Shown here: positions 12,215 through 21,630 of the stretch, piece after piece
How the letters are laid out: the number at the start of each line of letters is the position of its first letter
How positions within the stretch are numbered: position 1 is the first letter of the stretch
Source of the DNA: Dactylonectria macrodidyma
Lineage: Eukaryota > Ascomycota > Sordariomycetes > Hypocreales > Nectriaceae
Assembly: GCA_020744425.1 (NCBI GenBank)
Contig: JAGMUV010000023.1
Coordinates: 372,001-436,000 of the forward strand
Direction: 5' to 3'
Length of the DNA: 64,000 bases
Made by a program: the position numbers and the translations under genes
The notes under the pieces: model-generated
Database searches by the model: none
The model's input: the letters and a program-made list of their open reading frames with translations, nothing else
What the model was told of the DNA's origin: nothing

Positions 12215-12897
12215 GGTGTCGCCAAGCAACGTAGTTCTAGGCTGTTTCGTACGACTTTCCCCTCTAACTGGGCAGAGAAGGGTTCATTGATAAGCAAGCC
12301 ATAAGATTCCAGATATCGTTTCGTCGGCGTTGATGAATTGACGTAAATTTGACGCAATGGCATCTCGAAGGAATCTGAAGACAAGCGACTAGCGAGTTGT
12401 CACATGCTCCACAAGGATGTGGGGCGCCACTTGTGGCGCGGACGCTATTCGATGGAACGCTGTTCGATGCGGCTTCTAGAAGGCTAGGATTGTACAGATT
12501 GTTTTACTCCTTCATTCTTGAAACCGTCTAGAACGGAGATCATCATTATAATAATGGTGAATCTATGTCTAAGAGAGTTCCCATTGGACTAGAATACCAA
12601 GCCTTCTAGTAGATGCCATCAGACCTTCACGTACTTCGCTTGAAAGTAAGATACGATTGAGGATGTCCTGAAAAATGTTGTATTTTGAAGGAAAGTAGTA
12701 CTAATATGTACGAGGAAGTGAAAAAGGAATGTATCATAAAATTGTAACCCCAGTGAAGCCAGTAAAACACGCCCTGAATGCATCCCAAATTCCTGATCCC
12801 GTCAATTCATCTATTCGCATTGCCATGCTTGGATTGAAGGAAAGTGAACCCTATCCGCCTTTTTTCCTGGCACAGTTTTGAGACTGACATTGTTCGC
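12215..12897. other. intergenic region
   Basis: No gene. Moderately A+T-rich. It contains the promoter of the Zn2Cys6 factor next to 12214 and the 3' flank of the cupredoxin gene next to 12898. Confidence 0.6.
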
Positions 12898-13458
12898 TTA
12901 GAAGCCACCGTCGGGGTTGGGGTTGGGGATGACGGCACCACCCTGCTCATAATCAGGGACGATGGACTTGCCAGTGGTGGCAGCAACCTCCTTGTAGCGG
13001 CGCAGGCTAAAGTCCTGGTTGTCGAAGTTCTGGTTGATGACACCAGCCATGCCGTTCTGGCAGTGGTCGCCCTTGGTCTGGGGGCAGTAGTACCAGATGG
13101 GGAACTTGTCGACGACGACAATCTGGAAGACGTTCTCGGACTGGCCCTCCTCGGGGACGAAGAAGTTGAAGCCGGAGAAGAAGCCGGTGCCGTCGGCGAC
13201 GGGCTTGCAGGGCTCGGCGAAGCTGGACTCAGCGATGGAGTGGTTCACCTTGAGGAAGTGCCACTCGACAATGTCACCGACCTCGGCCACGACGTTGTCC
13301 GGGTCGAAGCGGAGGCCGGCTAGGCCGGCTACGACAGAGTGTGTGACGCCGGTGAGGGTGACGGTGCCGTCGGGGTAGTCGTAGGTGGTGGAAGTCGGCG
13401 CAGCGGCGACGCTGGCGACGAGGAGGAGAGCGGCAGAGATGGCCTTGAAGGAGAACAT
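12898..13458 (-). CDS. secreted fungal cupredoxin-like protein
   Basis: Single exon, 186 aa, started at the ATG at 13458 because it directly precedes a clean signal peptide (MFSFKAISAALLLVASVAAA). An upstream in-frame ATG would hide that signal. The mature part is one cupredoxin fold: VEWHFLKVNHS supplies the first copper-ligand His, and WYYCPQTKGDHCQNGMAGVIN supplies Cys, His and Met. An extra Cys (EPCKP) probably pairs with the one in DHC. It lacks the Ser/Thr-rich tail and GPI signal of larger relatives and ends NPNPDGGF, so it is likely free in the medium or wall. Homologues are abundant secreted fungal proteins of unclear biochemical role, some linked to copper or to host interaction. 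A TATA-like run lies about 150 nt upstream. Confidence 0.9.
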   Translation of the reverse strand: MFSFKAISAALLLVASVAAAPTSTTYDYPDGTVTLTGVTHSVVAGLAGLRFDPDNVVAEVGDIVEWHFLKVNHSIAESSFAEPCKPVADGTGFFSGFNFFVPEEGQSENVFQIVVVDKFPIWYYCPQTKGDHCQNGMAGVINQNFDNQDFSLRRYKEVAATTGKSIVPDYEQGGAVIPNPNPDGGF

Positions 13459-16400
13459 CGTGAACAGGTTTAGTTGTGTGTTAATGTCGGATGTGTTCAA
13501 GGTCTATTGTGAAGATAGGAGCAGATGACTGTTAGTTGTTGTCTGAGGTTGTTGAGTGCTGTGATGATAATGAGAATCCCGATTTGAGTCGACCATCCAT
13601 CCCAATATATAGAATTCAGCATCGCCATTGAACACTCCAGCTATACCGATACAGTTCCATCAATAGGTCGCCCAGCGTCCTCAGCCTCCGGATCACAACC
13701 ATTCCGTGATCCTCTGCCCTTGTCTCCAGCCCCGCCGTGGCCATCTCATCGCCGTCCACAGTCGCCCGGGTAAGGGTCGAAGAGGAGCTCCCTCTCCAGC
13801 AGTGCTCCTCGATCGCTCAAGTTAGCATCAGCACCTCCGCCCCGCGACATAGCTCCCACTAGAAACACGCTCCGTGATTGGACCTCCCATCTCCCGTTGC
13901 TTACGCCGTGGAAGACAGAAACCGTTTCTTGGTGTCTCCGTCAGCGTGGCTAGGACCTCGTCTAGCCCCCAACCCGGCTGCTGCGCCTCCCTATAGTTAC
14001 TGCGCATATGCACGACCTCGATCTCTAATCTGGGGAACTTTGGGTCTGGCGGCCGACCGTTTTCTTCTTCTTTTTTCATCTCAACTAGGATTAGGCCGGC
14101 CGTATTTTTAGCCCTTAACATCTCAACTGCCGGGATGATCCTGCGACAGCTGGTGCCGCATTGTACCACACCGCTGGGAACAGACGAGAGACAGGCTTAA
14201 CAGCGTGTGATATAGCTGCCGTGCTTGCTGCGTTGTCAGTGCTCCATCTGCACATATGCTTCGAGGCATTTTTAAAATTAGGCTTGTAATAAAATACTAA
14301 TTACAGACGTGCCAATACATCGGAAGCTTTCATTCCCGAGAGTGACAGCTCTCCTAGTCTGGGGATGCCCCTGTCGCTCCCACCTACCGCGCCTCACCCA
14401 AGCTGGGCCAACAGACGAAACAAATAATGGGTTAGGTATTGTAAGTTCTCCGCGTCACGCCAAGTACTAAGTAGCTTCCTCGACAGCCGAGGAGAACTCC
14501 CATTGTACCTTCGTCATTCGGCGAGGTGACTTCTCACTCAGCACTCGCTCTCACCAAGCCCAGTTCTCCTACCTACGCAGGAGTACCTGGATGCCCAGTA
14601 ATGATTAACCAGCCAAGCCAAGCTACCCTCGACCAATGCCGCCTCATTCGGGACTTTTGTCATTTGACAGCTTCGTCCGCCCCCAACACAAGTCACCGCT
14701 GAGGAAATAGAATCGGGCATAAGTTTTGTCAATCCTGGCACATACTATTAATGCGTGTACGCATGGCCGAGAATAGAACCTCCGCAGTACCTCCATACAC
14801 CATTTTAACGTCTCTCAACGCCCTCCAAAAATGGAAGCATCCAGCAAGTGGCGGTGGAAATTGAACCGCTGACCAAGATGATGGCGATGCCTGCGCGGAT
14901 GCCTCGCCGGTTGCCGACATCACTATTACCGGCGTCCAGATTTGTTGATGATCTGCCTAACCTTCAGCACACAGTAAGCCGTCATATCATCTGCAACCCC
15001 AACTCGGCTCAGCTTACCGAGGCATCAAGTGGCCTATACCCACAATTCTGTGGTAATTGTTACAGCTTCTGCCAAGCCGGACCACGCGGACTACCACATC
15101 ATGAGCAGTAAATATTCCCCGATGGTCCGGCATTCCAGATGTAACTATTGATCTGCCTTTGTGTAAGCTGGCAAAGCCTCGTTGGCTGGACTTCTGCTAT
15201 GTCATTGCCGTTGTTCTCGGGGAACTTCAGCCTGTCAGCACCCCCTCACTTCGTTGGAGGCCTGTACACGTAGGCATTTGAGGATGACAGAGTCACACAT
15301 TACACTGCTTGAGTATGTATGGAATTTGAGATAGGCACTTTTTTTTACGTTGATCCTTGGGCGAGACAGTCATCGTCTTTGCTACACGCATTGATGCCCA
15401 CAGAAAAGTGTCATCATTTCTGTCCTGCTGAGAGGTCATTGCCAAACATAGACTTGCCCTCTGCATTCCATCACGCTCTCTCGGGAGCCATCAATTAGTT
15501 GCTATATTTGACGCCACCTAGACCATTTCATGACTTCATTCCTGCAGCAGTCGAGGCCCGTCTGAGAGCTGTCTACAAATAGAGCTATGAACATCTATCA
15601 AATACGCCTCATTCTTAGAAGAGGGTACCAGAATGCTACTCTACCCATGTTGTGACCCGAATACTGACGGGCTTGGAAGGCTTGCGAACTACGTCACTCA
15701 ATTTTTCCAGCATTCGGCTCTCAGCTCGATGCTCAACACCGGCTGGTGAACCATTCAATCTCCATCTACGTCCATGCCCATCAAACATGGCTATACTTAG
15801 CTCCATGTGAAAACAAGGTAACCTACTTCATTATTTGCAGAAAACTTTTACCTATACACCTGCATATCCAGTTGTGACAGCGATATGCTGCCGGTGCTTG
15901 CATCACATTGTTCAAATAAGGTTGGAAATATTGACAAACATCAGCGTTCGCCCAACAGGAAGAGTCACATTCAGCCGCGACAAAAGCAAAAAAAGGGGCA
16001 CTGACTCAGTTATAGAAAGGGGTACCAACGTTAGCATATGACTCTCTAAGAGCCGCAGCATCGGTTCAAAAGTCCACTCTAAATATTCACGCAGTAGACC
16101 ATGTAGTCTTAAAGGCTAATCTGAGCTATGCAAAAAAGAATTCGCGGCTTTATATCGAGTCTTCCATATGTCAGAAGTCAAAAACCAAGGTGCTTTGAGC
16201 CGACCGTCTAACTATGACAACAATGAGCCTGAGTTGTAAGTTTTAATGTTGGGTTCAACATGGCAGCATGCGCCAGGAGATTTGGTGGGCTACATTGCTT
16301 TCAATCAAGGGAAATAGATGCTCTTGCAGTTTAACAGTGACACTTTCCGCTGCTACTAAACGTGAGTGCTACTGGCTGACCCGGTTTCACAGTAATTAGG

Positions 16401-16832
16401 CGGCCGGAGTGATGAAGAAGGATCGAAGATGTGATCCTCAAGGCTGTGACACAGCCTGCCAGTTCATACCAAGGTCACTTAAAACTGGCCCTCTTTAGCA
16501 ACTCTGTTAGTCATCACGCTGTGATACCAAGTGTAGCTCTGTGGTGACGCGCCCCCTCGGCAGCATCTATTGTAGAGCGAAACTGATCAACGATGAGAAC
16601 TTCTACTCACACTTCACTAATGAGTTACAATTAGAATGCACCGGGAGAGAAATTATGTGTATCCAACGTAAAATCGTTAAGTTTCATGGAGTCTATCTAT
16701 GTTACAGCTCGCCGTCACAGCCCATGTTGGTACACATGATCATCTATCTCAAACTCCATCCCAATCACTTTTGGTGGTGGTACAACAGTGTTACAGAACC
16801 CCTCATGCAGGCATACATATCTGCCCTTCCTC
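13459..16832. other. 3.4-kb gene-free stretch
   Basis: The cupredoxin promoter occupies the left end. The rest has no convincing gene: frames such as the minus-strand one at 13828-14169 have no recognisable motif, and the A+T content rises between about 15300 and 16700. I see no repeat unit, transposase motif or tRNA. Confidence 0.55.
13604..13612 (-). promoter_or_regulatory. TATA box of the cupredoxin gene
   Basis: CTATATATT on the minus strand, about 150 nt before the start codon at 13458. It is well placed for a strongly expressed secreted protein gene. Confidence 0.5.
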
Positions 16833-18212
16833 TCAGTACGCGTATTCCTTGTCACCATCATCCTCAATCTTGTCCAGGCCCAGGTCCAGCTCGATACCGT
16901 CATTCTGCTCTTCGGGCCTCTTCAGACCCTGTTCCTTGAGCGAGTGAAGGGTGTAATTGACAAGCTCCTCAATTCGGCCGCTGAGGCTGTTGTCGTAAGG
17001 GGGTATTTCGGTCATAGCCATCACGAAGGGACCCTGGGCGCCCCATGCACAACCGTGCAGCTGCTCGCGGAACTGTGTGAGCAGATTGTCGATGTCAATG
17101 TCCGAATAGAGTCCGACCGATCTCATCTCCTCAAGAGCTTCCACAGCAGAGACAAGGTCGCCGAAGCGGTTCCAGTGGATCTGGGCCAGCTTGTGAAACA
17201 AGGGCGTTGAGACGCCAAGCACATAGGAAGGGAGACCGAGGGAGCTGACGCGAGGCAGGATGTTGAAGGCGAGGGGCGACGGCTTGGAAAAGGCTGAATC
17301 GAACAAGCCCAACCCGGTGGCGAGGTAGTGAGGGTAAAGAGGTCCGTGGACATCCATGATCATGGGGTCAACCTCCTCGGCGGGCGAAGGCGCTGGCTCG
17401 AGCTGTTTCGCGACAGGTTCCTCCTCTACTGGTTGCTTCTTGGACTTCTTGTACTTCTTGTACTGTTTCTTGACCGGCTTCACCGGAGGGACTTCAGCAA
17501 TACCGAGCCTCAGGGGTAGAGAAAAGACCTCTGCCTCCATGACGTGCCACAGCTCGACGTCGCTCTGGCAAGCTTTCATCAACGCATCGACCCTCTCCTT
17601 CTCCTTGTTCCGGATCTCATCATAGCGCTTCCACTCGGCCATCTGCTTGGCCTCCGCCTCGTCCAACCCAATCATGCTGCTGAGCTTTGGGCGATTCGGC
17701 GCCAACTCAAACTTGACAAGGGCGACTTTGGCAGCCGTCTGCAAAGATTGCGGGTAGCGCTGCAGGAACTCCTCGCTAGCCTTGCTATCACGAGCCTGGT
17801 CCACAATGGAGCTGGCCATTGCCTGACCACCCGATTCTCCAGACTGGGCCCCGTCGATCAAACCTCTTTGACGCCGATCTGTCCGGGTATTGGAAAACTC
17901 GGGACGCATCTTCGGTTTGGGCATGCGGCCTTGGGCAATCTCATCGAAGATGCCCTTGAAGACGTCCTCCTCACTTGGGGTGATGGTCGAGGGCTGGGCA
18001 TCAGCCTCGACGGTAGATTGATGTTCCTTGGCAAGCTCTTCATTGTCCCACTCGAAGGGAATAGATCTATCGGCTTGGTTGGGGTTTGCGCTGGGAGCAT
18101 TGGGTCGAGTAGCCACGCCAGCTCTTTGAACAAGCAGAAAGGCGGAGGGACGTCTGCAAACCCGTTGCAGCGTCCGCGTCCGGTAAAGAAACGGAAGGAA
18201 ATTAGGGGGCAT
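16833..18212 (-). CDS. MTF2-like mitochondrial transcription/translation factor
   Basis: Single exon, 459 aa from the ATG at 18212. The frame is open further upstream, but this ATG directly precedes a typical mitochondrial presequence: MPPNFLPFLYRTRTLQRV with Arg, Leu, Ser and no acids. The middle has acidic and basic helices and a Lys-rich patch (KKQYKKYKKSKK) before the conserved C-terminal region (PLYPHYLATGLGLFDSAF, SSLGLPSYVLGVSTPLFHKL, IHWNRFGDLVSAVEALEEM). That C-terminal pattern is what I associate with fungal Mtf2/Nam1 relatives, which couple mitochondrial transcription to RNA processing and translation in the matrix. The family call rests on recall of the pattern, so treat the symbol as probable. 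The gene is divergent from CMR1 with a 425-nt shared promoter. Confidence 0.72.
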   Translation of the reverse strand: MPPNFLPFLYRTRTLQRVCRRPSAFLLVQRAGVATRPNAPSANPNQADRSIPFEWDNEELAKEHQSTVEADAQPSTITPSEEDVFKGIFDEIAQGRMPKPKMRPEFSNTRTDRRQRGLIDGAQSGESGGQAMASSIVDQARDSKASEEFLQRYPQSLQTAAKVALVKFELAPNRPKLSSMIGLDEAEAKQMAEWKRYDEIRNKEKERVDALMKACQSDVELWHVMEAEVFSLPLRLGIAEVPPVKPVKKQYKKYKKSKKQPVEEEPVAKQLEPAPSPAEEVDPMIMDVHGPLYPHYLATGLGLFDSAFSKPSPLAFNILPRVSSLGLPSYVLGVSTPLFHKLAQIHWNRFGDLVSAVEALEEMRSVGLYSDIDIDNLLTQFREQLHGCAWGAQGPFVMAMTEIPPYDNSLSGRIEELVNYTLHSLKEQGLKRPEEQNDGIELDLGLDKIEDDGDKEYAY

Positions 18213-18637
18213 TTTTTTTCTAAGTGCAATTAATTGGTTGCTCTTAGACTTTTGTTGTCTTGTCTCATCCGTCAAACGCGGGCGCTCATTCACAAGCCTG
18301 AACTGGATCTCGAAAATTGAACCATGAATGACAGGGATATCGTGGCTAATCTCCGGAATTGAAGCGCGCGTGAATTGCCACTGGCGCGTGACTTCGCGCC
18401 GCATCAATTAAATTCGAGTCGCGCTCCATCAGCACCGTGCATTCTGCCCCCTCCAGTCGCGATTCTGCCTGTTTCGCAAACCGAATTCGCCCTGTTGCAG
18501 TCTACAGCCCTTTGCGCGAAAAGATCAGTCTTGGGATTTCTCTTACATTTAGTCTCTTGTTCCTTTTTTTTGTTCTTCCAAATCCCCTCACTTTCGTTTT
18601 TGAACCCAGCTCAACACAGATCCTTCGTGCTGTCGCG
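18213..18637. promoter_or_regulatory. bidirectional MTF2/CMR1 promoter with ACGCG cores
   Basis: A 425-nt region separates the divergent start codons. It has three ACGCG cores: 18276-18280 on plus, and 18367-18371 and 18385-18389 as CGCGT. ACGCG is the MBF (MluI cell-cycle box) core in fungi. A pyrimidine-rich tract at about 18540-18600 lies in the CMR1 leader. Confidence 0.45.
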
Positions 18638-20239
18638 ATGCCACCCCAAAAGGATGGCGCAGGCATGAGTGCCTTCGAACGTCGCCGTCTCGAAAATATT
18701 GCGACCAACCAAGCCCTGCTTAACAATGCGGCCGCTGTTGCAAAGAAGGTCGCTCCGAAGGTGACTCCAAAGTCCACACCCAGCAAGCCAAAAACGCGAA
18801 GCAGCCGGAGTACACCGACGACACGAGAGTCCGCGAGGCCGACTCGCATGAGCTCCAGACTTGCGGGACTTGACGCGGACAACGAAACCCTGAAGCGCAA
18901 AATGGAGGTGGAGACACAGGCAGCGTCGGACCAAGCAAGAGCAAAAAAGATGCGAGTCAATGGTGATCTGAACCTGGGCGACATATCCGTGGATGGCAAG
19001 AAGTGGGAGGCTGGCGTCGGTGGGCTTAAGGGCCTCATTCGAGGCGCCCAACCTGGCGTGCGAACGTTCACAGAGGAAGACATTACAGAGACGACAGATA
19101 AGTCGCTTAAGGACTTGAGACTTCGAATGGGAGGTCTGAAGTTATACGAGCACTGGGTTCCCAATGGTATGGCTCTCGAACAATTCGCCATATTCACGTT
19201 TCTAACAGTTCTCTCAGACATAAAAATAACTCCGCAGCGCGCATATGCGCTTGGTTTCCATCCCACCGAAACGAAGCCCATCGTCTTTGCTGGAGACAAA
19301 GAAGGCGCTATGGGGGTCTTTGATGCCTCGCAGACAGCACCGGAGGTTGACGACGATGATGAAGATGTCAAAATTTCAGATCCCAAAATTTCAGCCTTCA
19401 AAACGCATAGCAGGACCATCTCGTCGTTCGCGTTTTCACAGCATGACGCTAATAGCGTCTTTTCCTCCTCGTACGATTCATCCATTCGAAAAATGGATCT
19501 TGAGAAAGAAACCTCAATCCAATTGTATGCACCAGCAGACGCAAGCGACGAGATGCCCATCTCGGCGTTAGATATGGCGGATTCCGAGCCAAACCTTTTG
19601 TTCTTCTCCACCCTGGATGGTGGTGTTGGCCGTTACGATCTTCGCACACCTGGTGAGGAAGCAGAAATCTGGACACTCAGTGAACAGAAAATAGGAGGCT
19701 TCTCTCTTCACCCTCTACAGCCACACCTTGTTGCGACGGCGTCGTTGGACCGAACGTTGAAGATCTGGGATCTGCGAAAGATCACTGGCAAGGGGGATTT
19801 GAGACACCCTGCGCTTATTGGGGAGCATAACTCACGTCTATCAGTATCACATGCCTCTTGGAGCCCAGGGGGTCACATCGCGACATCGTCCTACGACGAC
19901 ACAATCAAGATTTATGATTTCTCTGATGCATCATCATGGAAAACTGGGCAGGACATCAAAGCCATGGAACCGAGCCACGTTGTGCGCCATAACAACCAGA
20001 CCGGACGCTGGGTTACTATTTTGAAACCTCAATGGCAAAAAAGACCCAACGATGGCATTCAAAAGTTTGTCATTGGAAATATGAACCGTTTTGTCGATGT
20101 TTTCGCCTCTGACGGGAGTCAGTTGGCGCAACTAGATGGCGATGGTATTTCGGCGGTGCCAGCTGTGGCCCATTTCCACCCTACGTTGGATTGGGTTGCA
20201 GGAGCAACTGCTAGCGGCAAGCTGTGTCTCTGGCAGTAA
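18638..20239 (+). CDS. CMR1: CMR1-type WD40 DNA damage-binding protein
   Basis: Two exons, 18638-19166 and 19218-20239, give 516 aa. The start is the ATG followed by PPQKDGAGMSAFERRRLENIA, the usual N-terminus of this family. The 51-nt intron (GTATGG...CTCAG) has no stop and keeps the frame, so unspliced translation adds 17 residues. Splicing restores the expected VPNDIKITPQRAYALGFHP. The N-terminal third is basic and Ser/Thr/Pro-rich. A WD40 propeller follows (FAGDKEG, FSSSYDSSIRKMD, ATASLDRTLKIWDLRK, ATSSYDDTIKIYDF, TASGKLCLWQ). Yeast Cmr1 and its human relative WDR76 bind damaged DNA and chromatin, and Cmr1 enters stress-induced nuclear foci. Both splice sites are strong. Confidence 0.92.
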   Translation: MPPQKDGAGMSAFERRRLENIATNQALLNNAAAVAKKVAPKVTPKSTPSKPKTRSSRSTPTTRESARPTRMSSRLAGLDADNETLKRKMEVETQAASDQARAKKMRVNGDLNLGDISVDGKKWEAGVGGLKGLIRGAQPGVRTFTEEDITETTDKSLKDLRLRMGGLKLYEHWVPNGMALEQFAIFTFLTVLSDIKITPQRAYALGFHPTETKPIVFAGDKEGAMGVFDASQTAPEVDDDDEDVKISDPKISAFKTHSRTISSFAFSQHDANSVFSSSYDSSIRKMDLEKETSIQLYAPADASDEMPISALDMADSEPNLLFFSTLDGGVGRYDLRTPGEEAEIWTLSEQKIGGFSLHPLQPHLVATASLDRTLKIWDLRKITGKGDLRHPALIGEHNSRLSVSHASWSPGGHIATSSYDDTIKIYDFSDASSWKTGQDIKAMEPSHVVRHNNQTGRWVTILKPQWQKRPNDGIQKFVIGNMNRFVDVFASDGSQLAQLDGDGISAVPAVAHFHPTLDWVAGATASGKLCLWQ

Positions 20240-21630
20240 GCCAAGTGACACTAACGTAACCAAAATGTGTGTGTGTATCAAGTAGCTGATAGAGGATTTT
20301 AATGTTTTCAGGGAGTTGGATGGTTTAATGCAAGGGTTGGCTGGACTTGTGGGTTGGATTCATGTAGGACGATTGGGCAAAGGATGGGAATTGAAACGGT
20401 TGCCTTCAGAGCAGACGCAAGAGGATGGCAATAGAACCGAAAGCGAGCTGCCTACCACATGCCAAGATGCTGGATGCACAGATCCCTGTACAGACTAATG
20501 CTACCATTGTAGTATCCAAGCTAAATCTGACTCGATGTCTCCCATGCCACACCCACAGTGACTCGTTGTGATCTGATCACTCTCAGCACCCTAACCCAAG
20601 TGCGCCCAAGACGGAAAGAGGATATCCTGACACGCCGGAAGCAACGGGACCTGATGACCAGTCTGTCACGTCCCTGAATATGACGGCAAAGGCTGACGAT
20701 CCCCTGAACATCCCGCAAGCCTTCTTATCTCGGGTCCTCTGACCTGCGAGCGACGCTTGCATGTGACGAGGTGGGATGCGTGTGGGATGCGTGGTGGTCA
20801 AGAGTGACATCCAAAACCAGGCTGGGTCAGCGCCCCGCTGGCGTCATTGCATTATCGATAAGGGACCTGCCAATCAGAGCCACGCTTCGCCTCACAAGCA
20901 CAAGCCACAAGGGACCAGGTCCAGGAAGTGACACACTGGAAACTCGAATTAATCCAATCCGCAGCAGCGTCGAGGGAATCCACACAGGGGGCCCGCAAGC
21001 CCGCTAGGCACGCCGGGTCCCCGCCCCCTGCGCTCTGCTGTAGGCACCTGAGCTGCCTAAGAAATGCCCACTGAAGGATGGGGCCGGGTGCGCTTTACCC
21101 ACTAACCAGGAGCGTCCTCCACTAACTACCTCCGCTATCCGCTATCTGTATCTACAGCCAAATCTGGCAGTGCATTAACTTACCTCATCCCGACCAAGTT
21201 CCCAACAGCTACGTCGATGCGACCTTTGCTCTCCCTCTCACATCGCCCTCCCTCATCGTTTCGCATCGACGGCGTCTCTGGCCTCGCTCCTAGGCCTGTG
21301 CCATCTCCTCCGCTGGAGATTGCAACTTGACAACCTCCTCCCCAGCAGTCGGCATCCATGTCCAATCCAGCAACTCCTCGTCGATAAGTTTGTTTAGGTC
21401 TCAGCGCTTCCAAACGTTACTTCACGGCGCAACTTAACCACAAACACCGGCTCTTCGTTTCCCTCTGCGCCTGCCTCGTCCTTTCGATCTACACTTTGCA
21501 GCGACTCCTACAATTCCCAGATAATCCGGTTCTCTTTGTCCCAGGCACCACTGTTTGGTTGCCGCTCGTACCCGAACGCCCCGCGAACCGTCGTCACCAT
21601 CATCTCCAGTTAGAATCCATCTTCACAACT
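20240..21630. other. intergenic region, ATG26 promoter and leader
   Basis: No gene. It holds the 3' flank of CMR1, a G+C-rich part at about 20950-21060 and the leader of the sterol glucosyltransferase gene. The frame of the latter stays open upstream of its ATG from 21496, but that part has no conserved sequence. Confidence 0.6.

Noticed and set aside
13828..14169. 113-codon minus-strand frame upstream of the cupredoxin gene
   Set aside because: No motif, no neighbouring exons, and a competing frame on the other strand.
14845..14910. B-box-like GGTTCAATTTCC (minus strand) as a possible tRNA gene
   Set aside because: The T stem does not pair, and no A box or acceptor stem lies at the right distance.
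18213..18407. N-terminal extension of the MTF2-like protein
   Set aside because: The ATG at 18212 directly precedes a mitochondrial presequence, and the extension would bury it.
18437..18637. N-terminal extension of CMR1 from an upstream in-frame ATG
   Set aside because: Hydrophobic, pyrimidine-driven sequence. The family N-terminus begins at the ATG at 18638.
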